From positions 1 through 31,696 of IMG/VR virus record IMGVR_UViG_3300008267_001048: a stretch of 31,696 nucleotides of DNA; one strand, given 5' to 3'. The first letter of the stretch is position 1; each line of letters begins with the position of its first letter. The notes under the pieces are model-generated. The model was given only the letters and a program-made list of their open reading frames with translations. It ran no database searches and was not told the origin of the DNA. Source of the DNA: a virus. Positions 1 to 7,764 of this stretch are shown piece by piece. The translations under genes and the position numbers were made by a program.

Positions 1-357
1 TGAACCTGCCATGTCGTAGCTGTTGCTCTGTTCAATACGTTGCCCCACGCCCACGGCTGTTACAGATGCTGCGCCAGTGATTTGGAGTCGGTACTGAGTA
101 GCGCCAGAACCAGCTACTTGAGCCGCTGTGACGTTAGCACCAGTGGAGTAGACAAAGAAACGGTCAACGCATGGGTAGCCAGTTGATGCTGTGGGTACAG
201 TAGTTCCTGCGGTCACCGTGGCTGATGTGGCACGTTGTGACAACGCCATGCTTCCATTTATCAGCCGGTTCTTAAACCCAAACCCTGTTGCTGCTGTTGC
301 CTGTACCGAGGCATCGTTGAACGTGATGCCTGTTGTGCCGCCTATTGATGTGGTCAT
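1..357 (-). CDS. Tail fibre/adhesin-like protein, 3' end outside window
   Basis: Seen: an open frame of 119 codons starts with ATG at 357 and runs off the left edge without a stop, so only the N-terminal part is present. It begins MTTSIGGTTGITFNDASVQA, then reads GFGFKNRLINGSMALSQRA, and is rich in Thr, Ala, Gly and Ser. Known: phage tail proteins often carry a short collagen- or fibre-like leader followed by an N-R-L-I-N-G-x-M segment opening a beta-sandwich domain of the carbohydrate-binding type. Inference: this is a receptor-binding or fibre-tip protein at the distal end of the tail-gene cluster. The start is supported by a 4-bp ATGA overlap with the gene at 354-611, which implies translational coupling. 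The exact domain family cannot be named because the C-terminus is missing. Confidence 0.7.
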   Translation of the reverse strand, partial: MTTSIGGTTGITFNDASVQATAATGFGFKNRLINGSMALSQRATSATVTAGTTVPTASTGYPCVDRFFVYSTGANVTAAQVAGSGATQYRLQITGAASVTAVGVGQRIEQSNSYDMAGS

Positions 358-611
358 TTTGGAAACTCCTCTTTCACCGCTGTGATTGCTGCCTTCCAAG
401 TGTCCATGCCACCGTGATACAGCAGGTCAAGCTGGTCTGCAATTGATGGGTATGCTTTGGCACGTTTGTCTTTGTATGCGTTAGGGTCAACCCAAGCATT
501 AACAGCAGCCGTATCAATAGCTACTTGGTTTCCGTCTTTATCAAATGCGCCAGTACCATCATCAACAGTGACAACCTGCGGATAAAGTGCGTAAATTGCT
601 TTGTGGTTCAT
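354..611 (-). CDS. Small conserved tail-cluster protein, possible fibre assembly factor
   Basis: 85 aa, soluble, no membrane segment. The C-terminal half holds the motif YPSIADQLDLLYHGG (about residues 54-68) followed by a helix ending KEEFPK. Known: a YPSI-x2-QLDxLx-HGG segment is widespread in small phage proteins encoded beside tail-fibre genes, and similar segments occur in tail-fibre-associated proteins of myoviruses. Inference: an accessory, possibly chaperone-like, factor for the fibres encoded on both sides of it. It is joined to both neighbours by ATGA overlaps (start at 611 overlaps the stop of 608-1165; stop overlaps the start at 357). No enzymatic motif is visible, so the function stays open. 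Confidence 0.7.
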   Translation of the reverse strand: MNHKAIYALYPQVVTVDDGTGAFDKDGNQVAIDTAAVNAWVDPNAYKDKRAKAYPSIADQLDLLYHGGMDTWKAAITAVKEEFPK

Positions 612-1165
612 GCTGCAATCTCCATAACAGTTATTGTGCTAACACCACCGTAATATTGGTCTGTTGCTCTAACATTGATATATACCGTTTGATTTGACGG
701 GTTTATTTGTAGTTTGTAAGTAGTTGCAGAAGTAGTTGCAGGCGAATCTAAAAATACAATCGGCAGTGTTTGCATACTATATGCGCCACCTTGGTTAGCT
801 GCAACTGTTTCGTTGTCAGTGCCGCTAGTGCTTTGTGCAATATTTGTTGAGCCTCTGACTAGATTAAACAAAGTATTACCAAGAGCAATTCCAGCAGCAA
901 CTACAACTTGAACTAATATTTTGCTTGTTGCACTTGTTGGTGTTATGGATACGGATAAACCAGTGATATCCACAAAAGCACCAACACCTAACGTAGAAAA
1001 AGAATTTGTTTTAGTTGTGCTTACAACCTGCAATACAGTGCCAGCAGTTGATGTTGTAAGCATAGTGCCTGTTGAGGCAGGTACTGTCACCGTAAAGTTA
1101 CTAGCTGTGTTTGTTGGGACAAGTTCGATGCTTCCACCGCTTGCCGCTGCGAGTTTAACTCCCAT
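608..1165 (-). CDS. Tail fibre/adhesin protein
   Basis: 185 aa. It starts MGVKLAAASGGSIELVPTN and continues with a segment on the pattern TVPASTGTML that is typical of phage fibre leaders, then a predominantly beta domain with VLQVVSTTKT and GLSVSITPTSATSKILV. Known: this beta-rich module recurs in fibre proteins of environmental phages and is thought to be a small jelly-roll tip domain. Inference: a fibre-tip or receptor-binding subunit. The stop of the preceding gene and this start share a TAATG junction at 1165, with GGAGAAC as the ribosome-binding site 5 bp or so upstream. No catalytic residues are apparent. It lacks an S74 chaperone of its own, unlike its upstream neighbour. Confidence 0.7.
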   Translation of the reverse strand: MGVKLAAASGGSIELVPTNTASNFTVTVPASTGTMLTTSTAGTVLQVVSTTKTNSFSTLGVGAFVDITGLSVSITPTSATSKILVQVVVAAGIALGNTLFNLVRGSTNIAQSTSGTDNETVAANQGGAYSMQTLPIVFLDSPATTSATTYKLQINPSNQTVYINVRATDQYYGGVSTITVMEIAA

Positions 1166-2142
1166 TATTTGTTCTCCAGTGCTGTGAGTCGAGTGGTCAG
1201 GGATGTGATGAGGGCTTGTTGTTCTTGAATTGCGGCTGTCAGTGTGGCAACCAAGAAGCTGGTGTCGATGCCTTGGTATAAAGGCACAGTACGTGTACCC
1301 ATTACTGCTCCTGTGATTACGTTTCCTTCTTCGTCTTTGACGGCGGGTGTTACTTCATACGCTTGTTCACGAGTTGCGTCTTTAGTTCCAGTAACGCAGC
1401 CCTCGACTACTTCTTGCAGTTCATGGGCAATAAACCCTTGACCATCTGAGCCGTCATTCTTCCACTTGTAAGTAACAGGTTTAAGTTGAGCAACAACCCC
1501 CAAAGCATTTACCATCGGAAGGATGTCTTCTTTTAAACGGTAATCAGATGCTGTAGCGTAATTAGTTGCGTTGTTTGTTGTTGATATATTTCCAGCAGAA
1601 GGGTTTGACGCATTTCCAAAATTAGCGTGATAACTTATTGTGTTTGCGCTTGCAATAGATTCAATTCCATAACCGCCAGTGACCCATACTAATTTAAGTC
1701 TTGCTGCGTTAACATTTGTCGTAGTCCCCACCAGCAAGTTACCGCTGGAGTCGAGGGTCATTGCTTGGGTGAATGTGATGGCGTTGCCTGCTGTTCCAGA
1801 TGCGGCATTAAACCAAGCCTGAACTCCATTGATACTTGAAAATCGTGTTGCAAAACCGTTTGAAATATATCTATCTGCTCCAGAGTTATAAACAACATTT
1901 ACATCTTGATATGCAATTGGCCCAGCATATGTAGATTGACCAGCATTCTTCAAAAACAACGTACTGCTTGCGGAAGACGTACTAGGTGTAACACCAATCC
2001 CCACGTTGCCGCTGGCATCTTTTACCAAATCCCCGTTACCGACATTGAGTGTGTCAGTGGATGCGTCACCAAGGATGGTGTTGCCTGTTGTTGTCAACGC
2101 AACAAGCGTTGATGTTGCACTGCCTGAAATAGTTGCTGTCAT
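1165..2142 (-). CDS. Tail fibre/spike with C-terminal S74 intramolecular chaperone
   Basis: 325 aa. Residues 1-195 are a Gly/Ser/Thr/Asn-rich fibre region with GNVGIG and SSGNLLVGTTT repeats typical of trimeric fibres. From about residue 198 it carries a peptidase S74 (endosialidase-type intramolecular chaperone) domain: the segment SDYRLKEDI gives the Ser199-Lys204 dyad, followed by LKPVTYKW, GFIAHELQEV and a C-terminal helix with EQQALITSLTTRLTALE that would form the trimeric coiled coil. Known: S74 domains trimerise the fibre and then cleave themselves off just before the Ser. Inference: mature protein of about 198 residues plus a released chaperone of about 127. Start is ATG at 2142 with AAGGAAC upstream, 9 bp after the previous stop. 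Confidence 0.9.
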   Translation of the reverse strand: MTATISGSATSTLVALTTTGNTILGDASTDTLNVGNGDLVKDASGNVGIGVTPSTSSASSTLFLKNAGQSTYAGPIAYQDVNVVYNSGADRYISNGFATRFSSINGVQAWFNAASGTAGNAITFTQAMTLDSSGNLLVGTTTNVNAARLKLVWVTGGYGIESIASANTISYHANFGNASNPSAGNISTTNNATNYATASDYRLKEDILPMVNALGVVAQLKPVTYKWKNDGSDGQGFIAHELQEVVEGCVTGTKDATREQAYEVTPAVKDEEGNVITGAVMGTRTVPLYQGIDTSFLVATLTAAIQEQQALITSLTTRLTALENK

Positions 2143-2151
2143 GTTTGTTCC

Positions 2152-3204
2152 TTATACGACCACCCAAGTGCTGCCACTTGAGACTGTCACTGTGATTCCA
2201 GAATTTACCGTTACGGGGCCAGCACTCATGCCGTTGTTGGTTGCTGCAATAGTGTAGTCCGCTGCTATCGTATTGGCGTTCACTGTAATGCCGTTAGATG
2301 ACACCATTGCTGTGGCTTGTAGTTCGCCAGTAGAGGGCTTGTACAGGAGTTTTGCGTTGCTTGTAAACAAGCTCGACGCTGTGCCAGTTGTTGCATTTGC
2401 AAACAGTGGGAATACGTTGGTTGCGGTTGAGGTGTCGTTACTCAGTGCCGCGCCACCTACAGACGCAAACGCTGCGCCGTTGTACCCTTCAAACTCAGCT
2501 GTCGTGGTGTTAAACCGGAACATGCCCGCAACAGGAGAGCCGGGGCGCTCGCCCGTTGTACCCTTGGCAATTGTGACTGACCCCGTAGATGTAAAGGCCG
2601 AGTCTGCCGTAGCGGTCAGGGTGGTAACCGTGGCTACTGCAGGGGTCGTAGCACCTACGGTGCCGTTGATGTTGATGGAAGCCGTGCCGGTCAGGTTGGT
2701 GACCACGCCGCTTGCGGGAGTGCCAAGAGCCGGCGTTACCAGGGTGGGGCTTGTTGCAAGTACGTTATCCCCGGTGCCTGTATTAGTTACACTCACCACG
2801 TTCTTGCTTGCATCCAAGGCTAGCGCTGTAGAAGCTGTCAGGCCAGATAGCGTGGCTGTACCTGTTAGGGTAGTTGTGCCAGAATTGCTTAGCCCAGCCA
2901 ACGCTAAAGTAGTACCGTTAAAGGTCATGTTGACAGAACCAACAAGCAACTTTGAAGCATTCAAATACTGGACCTGATTGGCTGTGCCATAAGACAGGGT
3001 TGTAGACGTGACGACCGTTAACTGATCTATCGTTGATGAAGCCGCGTTTGTACCAAGCTCGACAACGTTGCCTCCGCTGTCTTTTGTATAGATGCGCTTG
3101 GTAGCTGTGTTAACAGCAATCTCAGTGCCCCCAGCTGCATTAGTTAGGTCACCGGCCGTAGGGGCCCCCGCCGTGTCCTTTTTCTTAATTAGGATTGTGG
3201 TCAT
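2152..3204 (-). CDS. Tail fibre protein
   Basis: 350 aa. The N-terminus, with KKKDTAGAPTAGDLTNAAGG and then EIAVNTATKRIYTKDSGGNV, matches the short hairpin module that opens many phage fibres and adhesins (structural subunit that describes counted 'layers' of virion attachment). The rest is low-complexity beta-fibre sequence rich in Thr, Ala, Val, Gly and Ser, including ATSPTLVTPALGTP, a module also present in the neighbouring 733-aa fibre. No catalytic motif. Start ATG at 3204 forms a TAATG junction with the upstream stop; GGAGG lies 9 bp upstream. Inference: side or distal fibre segment; it could form a hetero-oligomeric fibre with the products of the adjacent fibre genes. Confidence 0.8.
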   Translation of the reverse strand: MTTILIKKKDTAGAPTAGDLTNAAGGTEIAVNTATKRIYTKDSGGNVVELGTNAASSTIDQLTVVTSTTLSYGTANQVQYLNASKLLVGSVNMTFNGTTLALAGLSNSGTTTLTGTATLSGLTASTALALDASKNVVSVTNTGTGDNVLATSPTLVTPALGTPASGVVTNLTGTASININGTVGATTPAVATVTTLTATADSAFTSTGSVTIAKGTTGERPGSPVAGMFRFNTTTAEFEGYNGAAFASVGGAALSNDTSTATNVFPLFANATTGTASSLFTSNAKLLYKPSTGELQATAMVSSNGITVNANTIAADYTIAATNNGMSAGPVTVNSGITVTVSSGSTWVVV

Positions 3205-5405
3205 TAGTAAGTTCCTCCAGAGATTGTGCTAGTCCAGGTAGGTGAACCAGTACCCCCTGAAATTATAAAGTCACCTGTTGTACCGGCCAAGCTAAAGTTG
3301 TAAGCCGTCCCGGTACCATAAGCTACGGCTCCAGAAGTCGGCGTGGCTGTTCCATTTGTGCCCCCGTTTGCGATTGGCAGAGTACCGGTCACTCCGGTTG
3401 TCAAAGGCAAACCAGTTGCACTAGTAAGGACAATTGACGAGGGTGTTCCAAGAGCTGGAGTGACCAGCGTTGGCGACGTTGCAAACACCAAGGCCCCTGA
3501 GCCTGTCTCGTCAGTTACCGTAGAAGCCAGATTTGCGGATGAAGGAGTTGCTAGCCAAGTAGCAACTCCAGTACCCAAGCCAGTGATTGAACCAACTGCC
3601 GGTGTGACAGTCGCGTTGGCAGCCAAAGTCAATTGGCCCTGTGCATTGACCGTAAATGTGCCAACTTGCGTGGCCGAGCCGTAAGAGGCAGCAGCCACAG
3701 CCGTATTAGTAATACTAAATTGAGTGCCCGCTAATGTCAGACCAGTGCCTGCCGTGTAAGAACCCACACCAGCAAATTGCACCCAAGTGATGGGAGTTGT
3801 CCCCAAAGTGCCGCCAGCGTTTGAGGTGCAGACCCAGCCAGTGTCGGCGTATAAGGTTCCCTGCTCGATGAAAGTGAACGCCCCCGGCACTTCTGCCCAT
3901 GCGTCCATATCAGTGGCCCGAGTCCAGGCCCCTGCAGCAACTACGTAGAGGCCGTTGTTTTGGCTCAAGGTTTGGTCTTTAACCAAACACCTGTCTCCAG
4001 CAAGCAAAGCTACACCGTCAATTGTCTGGGCCCCTGATAGAACAATGTCTGCAGTAGTGGCAGCAACACAAGAACCCTTAGGATCGAGGCCTTGAGCAAT
4101 TGCATCCACGTATTGCTTGGTGGCCAAGTCAAGAGAGGCAACAGGATCTTGAGTTACGGCAACCGAAGTCAATCCCCCCAAAGTCAATGAAGAAGCCCCG
4201 AGAGCAATTGCTGTAGTGCCAACGGTAACCGAGCTATTCGTCAGCGAAGCATTTGCAATGTTGCTCAGCGTATTGCTGCTGCCGCTGATGGTCTTATTGG
4301 TCAGCGTTTGGGAACCAGTAAGCGTAGCCACCGTGTTGTCAATGGCAATGGTCACGGCAGTCGAGCCGTTGTAGCTGGTTCCAGACAGACCCGTGCCAAT
4401 AGTCAGTGCGTTGGTTGCCGTAGCCGTAATCGTGCCGGAAGCCCCTAGAGCGACAGTTTGGCCGTTAAAGGTGATTGACGAATTGGTTAGGGCGGCATTT
4501 GGGATGCTGCTAAATGTGTTAGTTGCTCCGCTCATTGACTTGCCGGTCAAGGTACCTGGGATGTCGGCGTTGACGAGCAAGCGGAAGGTGGTTGTAGCTG
4601 AGCCTCCGGATTCTGGACCGGCGTACACGTAATTGGCGGGCTGGGGAGATACAACTAAGGCAGAGCCCCAAGAAGGAGCAGAAGCTCCATTTGAGACCAC
4701 AACTTGGCCTAAAGAACCTTGCACCATCTGCAAGAAGCCGTTGCTGCCGTCAGAGTACCAAAGTGCCCCAGCAGTCAGGCCATTGACCTGCACGCCGGTT
4801 CCGCCGCGTGTCAAAGGCAAAAGACCTGCGTACTCGGTCAGGTTTGCAAAGTTAAGGGCTGGGTGGACGTGGTCTCCCCTAGCCGCATTGTTTTCTGCTC
4901 CTGCCGAGGCAGTGCTCAAGGCCGCCGGCGTCGTAGACGAAAAGACCATCGATATGGTCCGATCTGCCTGCAAGTTACCGCCGCCGGTCAAGCCGGTACC
5001 CGCAATGATCTGGCGGGTGTCAGGAACATACCCAGAAATGACTAGGGCGGTCGTAGAGACACTCGTAACCAATCCCTTACTGTCTACAGTGACTACTGGA
5101 ACTAACGCGCCAGAGCCATACGTACCAGCAGTCACGCCGCTGACGGCTAGTTTGTCGTTAGTCACGCCACCGGTTGCAATGCTTAAGGTGCGGTCTTGCG
5201 AAAGATCTCCGCCGCCCTGGAGTCCGCCGCCTGTGTTGATTAAGCGAGAAGCGGGGACCGAGACAGTCGATTGCAGGTCAATGAAAGGAACCTGGTACGT
5301 GACGCCGCCAATCACGCAGACCATAGTGGCGTTTGGCGTGGGTACGGGAGCGACCGGAAGGTCACTAATCTTCGTTGGGACCAGGTTTGATGGTACGGTC
5401 GTCAT
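3204..5405 (-). CDS. Large tail fibre protein with repeated fibre modules
   Basis: 733 aa, the longest fibre gene here. The N-terminus TTVPSNLVPTKISDLPVAP is a typical virion-attachment leader. The middle contains repeats of the type LTNKTISGSSNTLSNI and ALTNSSITFNGQTVALG. Around residues 420-550 there is a compact domain with ATKQYVDAIAQGLDPKGS, GDRCLVKDQTLSQNNGLYVV and RATDMDAW, known from many phage fibres. The C-terminus has GTLPIANGGTNGT and ends in a short Gly-Thr-Tyr tail. All of this marks a long trimeric fibre, not an enzyme. It starts at 5405 with an ATGA overlap to the gene at 5402-5713. Its ATSPTLVTPALGTPS module is shared with the next gene, suggesting duplication or exchange of modules. 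Confidence 0.85.
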   Translation of the reverse strand: MTTVPSNLVPTKISDLPVAPVPTPNATMVCVIGGVTYQVPFIDLQSTVSVPASRLINTGGGLQGGGDLSQDRTLSIATGGVTNDKLAVSGVTAGTYGSGALVPVVTVDSKGLVTSVSTTALVISGYVPDTRQIIAGTGLTGGGNLQADRTISMVFSSTTPAALSTASAGAENNAARGDHVHPALNFANLTEYAGLLPLTRGGTGVQVNGLTAGALWYSDGSNGFLQMVQGSLGQVVVSNGASAPSWGSALVVSPQPANYVYAGPESGGSATTTFRLLVNADIPGTLTGKSMSGATNTFSSIPNAALTNSSITFNGQTVALGASGTITATATNALTIGTGLSGTSYNGSTAVTIAIDNTVATLTGSQTLTNKTISGSSNTLSNIANASLTNSSVTVGTTAIALGASSLTLGGLTSVAVTQDPVASLDLATKQYVDAIAQGLDPKGSCVAATTADIVLSGAQTIDGVALLAGDRCLVKDQTLSQNNGLYVVAAGAWTRATDMDAWAEVPGAFTFIEQGTLYADTGWVCTSNAGGTLGTTPITWVQFAGVGSYTAGTGLTLAGTQFSITNTAVAAASYGSATQVGTFTVNAQGQLTLAANATVTPAVGSITGLGTGVATWLATPSSANLASTVTDETGSGALVFATSPTLVTPALGTPSSIVLTSATGLPLTTGVTGTLPIANGGTNGTATPTSGAVAYGTGTAYNFSLAGTTGDFIISGGTGSPTWTSTISGGTY

Positions 5406-5713
5406 TGCTGCGGATCCGGAAAGAGGTAGCCGTTGTTTGAGCTAATCAAGAAGCTGTTGTCATCTTCGGTGACAAGGCCATCTGGATTGCTGTACAAAGG
5501 AGCATCTGGTCGTACAAAGGGCAGCGTGATTTGGTCAGGCTGACGAGGGGGCAAGCGGTAAGGATCAAGCTGGTCCAGGTCCTCACGGCAGACGCGAAGA
5601 CCCGGCGAATTTGGATCAGACATCAACTGAGTCAGCGACATCTTCCGGCTGCAACGATCACAAAGACCAATGCCCAGAGTGCTGAGTCCGCGAGTGTCTA
5701 AGTAGATGCTCAT
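5402..5713 (-). CDS. Conserved phage protein with Cys motif, likely virion or assembly protein
   Basis: 103 aa. Near the N-terminus it has CDRCSRKMSLTQLM (a CxxC pair at residues 18 and 21) followed by LRVCREDLDQLDPYRLPPRQ, so a third Cys at about residue 41 and nearby acidic residues could complete a metal site. The rest is Pro-rich with no membrane segment. I recall this Cys plus D-P-Y-R-L-P-P-R-Q pattern as recurrent in small phage proteins near neck and tail genes, but no function is established to my knowledge. It is coupled by ATGA overlaps to the neck-type gene upstream and the long fibre downstream, which suggests a structural or assembly role in the tail. Confidence 0.7.
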   Translation of the reverse strand: MSIYLDTRGLSTLGIGLCDRCSRKMSLTQLMSDPNSPGLRVCREDLDQLDPYRLPPRQPDQITLPFVRPDAPLYSNPDGLVTEDDNSFLISSNNGYLFPDPQQ

Positions 5714-6696
5714 CGGGTATAGACTGCAATGTTAGGAGTTAGATAGATTGGCGAATCATCGCGTTCCTCGTTCTCGGCTTCCAGCAGCGCACGTTGGGCC
5801 TTTTGGTCCAAGATAGCAATCATCTGAGGATCTACTGTTGGGGTCTCTTCAGCTAAACGCGCTGCCAATACGTAGACAACGGCGTCGTACCAACGTTGGG
5901 GGATCTCAATCTCTTGAGTCATCGAGCCTACATCCATGATGTATCGTTTGACCCACACGATCACTTGGGCGGTGATGAATTGGTCTGAGGGCACTGGCCA
6001 CAAATTTAAGATGGGATTATTGAGCTGCCGGTTTACCCAAAACTGCAATGGGCGACCTTGAAAGGCCTTGTTGGGCAAGTTGACGTAGTCGTCGCGATTC
6101 AGGCGAGCCATTGGAATCTCTGTTGGCGTGTTACCAAGAAAGACCCTGGATTGGTTAAGAACTCCTGTGGTGGCTCTAACTCTGAAATAGAGGGTCGCTA
6201 TGGACCCCTCAATGTCAGTCCATGTAGTTTCATTAGCAACTGTTCCTGGATTGGCTACGGTGGCCAGAGTGGTCCAGGTGGCACCATCGTTTGATGTCTC
6301 TAAGGCGTAGCTTGTTGAGGCTCCATTCCAGTACACGCCGACGTTAGTGACTTGAGTGGCTGTGGTAAAGACCGTCAGGTAAGTTGTGGACGTAGTAGTT
6401 GACGTGCCGCTGACTTCTTGCAGGGTCCGCAAGTTAGTGTTGAGGATGTCGACGATGCCGTTGGGCATCTCAATCAAGCCTTGCGCTTGATAAAGAGGCA
6501 TGATGTCTTTTTCAATACACCACAGTTGTAGGCCACGATTGGCCAACATGCTTAAGATCAAATAGAGTGTGTCAAGAGCAAAGCTAACCTGCTCAGACGA
6601 TATGCCTTCAGGAGGCATGCGGCAGCGACGATAAGCGTGGTCAACGACCTTGCGCGTATTAAAAACCGTCGTGCTGACTGTGCCTGAAACTGCCAC
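5710..6696 (-). CDS. Putative neck/tail protein with discoidin-like insertion
   Basis: 328 aa. The start is GTG at 6696 with AGGAG 8 nt upstream. The first ~90 residues are helical and resemble neck or head-completion proteins of podoviruses (VVDHAYRRCRMPPEG, then LDTLYLILSMLANRGLQLW). Residues ~95-195 form a beta-sandwich-like stretch with GVYWNGASTSYALETSNDGA, TTWTDI and LYFRVRATTG, the pattern of F5/8 type C (discoidin) carbohydrate-binding domains. The last third, with LNLWPVPSDQFITAQVIVWV and YDAVVYVLAARLAEE, returns to the first fold. Inference: a connector or tail-accessory protein (P22 gp4/gp10-like role) with an added surface-exposed sugar-binding domain. Assignment to a specific P22 counterpart is uncertain. 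Confidence 0.65.
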   Translation of the reverse strand: MAVSGTVSTTVFNTRKVVDHAYRRCRMPPEGISSEQVSFALDTLYLILSMLANRGLQLWCIEKDIMPLYQAQGLIEMPNGIVDILNTNLRTLQEVSGTSTTTSTTYLTVFTTATQVTNVGVYWNGASTSYALETSNDGATWTTLATVANPGTVANETTWTDIEGSIATLYFRVRATTGVLNQSRVFLGNTPTEIPMARLNRDDYVNLPNKAFQGRPLQFWVNRQLNNPILNLWPVPSDQFITAQVIVWVKRYIMDVGSMTQEIEIPQRWYDAVVYVLAARLAEETPTVDPQMIAILDQKAQRALLEAENEERDDSPIYLTPNIAVYTR

Positions 6697-6763
6697 CGGA
6701 TCTGCTCCTATTCATTAAGTTTCGGCTTGCCGTCAGTGGCAGACCCCGGGGATTACTCTTATT

Positions 6764-7252
6764 TTACTTCATTTGTCCGAATTTTGGAACTTTTGAGTAA
6801 GAAGGCACACCACCTTTGGCTAGCTTTTTGCCTGCTCCTGGACCGTGAGCTTTTCCGGCAGGCATATTGGCATGCTTTTCAAGCTTTGCCTCAACTTTGA
6901 CAGAGCCGCCTTTTTTCATGCCAGATGGCTCCATCATTTCTTCTTTAATCATGGTCAGAGGTGCTCTTGCCTTACGCGGCATGCCCACTTCAGCACTTTT
7001 AGTGGCTGGAGTGTCCATCTCGCCGGACATTTCACGCACTTCGTGGCTCACCATGGCTTTTGGTGCTCCAGACTTGCGCAAAAGGGCCACTTCCTTGCGG
7101 ACAATGGCTTCTGGTTCGCGCTTTGCCTTCTTTTTTGGACCGCCTTTGGCGTATCCCTCTGTAGGCGCACACATTCCACCCTTTTTCATGCCAGTTGGGC
7201 GAGCAGGTGAAGATGGGAACGTGAATTCCCCGTACTGTATATTTTTTCCCAT
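6764..7252 (-). CDS. Lysine/glycine-rich basic protein (KGG motifs)
   Basis: 162 aa from ATG at 7252, chosen over an in-frame upstream ATG because AAGGAA lies 8 nt before it, inside the end of the preceding gene. The protein is highly basic and low in complexity: MKKGGMCAPTEGYAKGG near the N-terminus, KKKAKREPE, then a second MKKGG at about residue 112 and KKLAKGG near the C-terminus, with Met-rich helical stretches between. No known domain. It is the last of three consecutive small KGG-containing genes. Known: Lys/Gly-rich short proteins with repeated KKGG occur in many environmental phage genomes without assigned function. Inference: nucleic-acid-binding or virion-packaged protein; not demonstrated. 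Confidence 0.7.
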   Translation of the reverse strand: MGKNIQYGEFTFPSSPARPTGMKKGGMCAPTEGYAKGGPKKKAKREPEAIVRKEVALLRKSGAPKAMVSHEVREMSGEMDTPATKSAEVGMPRKARAPLTMIKEEMMEPSGMKKGGSVKVEAKLEKHANMPAGKAHGPGAGKKLAKGGVPSYSKVPKFGQMK

Positions 7253-7253
7253 G

Positions 7254-7451
7254 TTATTTCCTTTTTGCGGCTGCCCGCATGTTGTCAATTAGGTTAGGAT
7301 AAGGGCGTCCGGCTGCGGCAGCTGCGGCCTTTGCACTAGCTTTTGCAGCAGGCGCTAGCTTTTTAGGCTTTGGCAGGTCCTTTGGCCTTGGCTTATTCCA
7401 AGGTGCTTTTACTTTGCCCCCTTTTGCGAAGGCCATTTTGTTTCCCATCAT
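7254..7451 (-). CDS. Small basic Ala/Lys/Pro-rich protein
   Basis: 65 aa if translation begins at ATG 7451 (a second ATG follows directly at 7448), 1 nt after the upstream stop. It has FAKGGKVKAPWNKPRPKDLP, then KPKKLAPAAKASAKAAAAAA and ends AAAKRK. The Lys/Ala/Pro composition resembles histone H1-like tails. No Shine-Dalgarno of quality is seen, so expression probably depends on coupling to the preceding gene. Inference: DNA- or RNA-binding; could be packaged with the genome or be a linker of the capsid. Nothing enzymatic is visible. Confidence 0.6.
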   Translation of the reverse strand: MMGNKMAFAKGGKVKAPWNKPRPKDLPKPKKLAPAAKASAKAAAAAAGRPYPNLIDNMRAAAKRK

Positions 7452-7452
7452 A

Positions 7453-7764
7453 TTAGCAATCCCATTTGTTAAGGGCAAGGGCTTTTCTAGTTGGCTGGCC
7501 CTTGTCATCTTTCATTGGACCAGGCATGCCTGACATGCGCGCACAAAAACTGGCGCGACGTCCTGCAGCCTTGGGGCTTTTTGCTGCCTGCTTAGACGAT
7601 ACTGGAGGCTTTAGGTTGCCGCCGGTCTTGCTGTTGTAGGCATCACGACCTTTTTGGTTTAACCCGCCTTTAGGATTTTGTCCTTCTTTGCGAGCCCAGA
7701 CAGCTCCGCCCTTTGCTACAAACAAAGTGCCTCCGCCTTTACCAAACTTGTGATCGTTTACCAT
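7453..7764 (-). CDS. Small conserved phage protein with KGG motifs and C-terminal Cys motif (DUF6321-like)
   Basis: 103 aa from ATG 7764, which overlaps the preceding stop by 7 bp; a more upstream in-frame ATG would need a long overlap. The N-terminal part has FGKGGGTLFVAKGGAVWA. The C-terminal half is the recognisable part: NPKGGLNQKGRDAYN, then GGNLKPPV, then ASFCARMSGMPGPMKDDKG and PTRKALALNKWDC at the end. I recall this C-terminal block as widespread in phages infecting aquatic bacteria and recorded as a domain of unknown function (probably DUF6321). The two Cys and basic residues suggest a nucleic-acid or metal-binding role, but there is no direct evidence. It is first of three neighbouring KGG-rich genes. 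Confidence 0.75.
   Translation of the reverse strand: MVNDHKFGKGGGTLFVAKGGAVWARKEGQNPKGGLNQKGRDAYNSKTGGNLKPPVSSKQAAKSPKAAGRRASFCARMSGMPGPMKDDKGQPTRKALALNKWDC

Noticed and set aside
2273-2977. 234-codon plus-strand open frame
   Set aside because: Antisense of the 350-aa fibre gene; Val/Pro/Ala-rich sequence without any domain, typical of a shadow frame.
4633-5445. 270-codon plus-strand open frame opposite the large fibre gene
   Set aside because: It mirrors the Thr/Ala/Gly-rich fibre codons, has no ribosome-binding site or domain, and the minus-strand frame contains clear fibre modules and coupled junctions.
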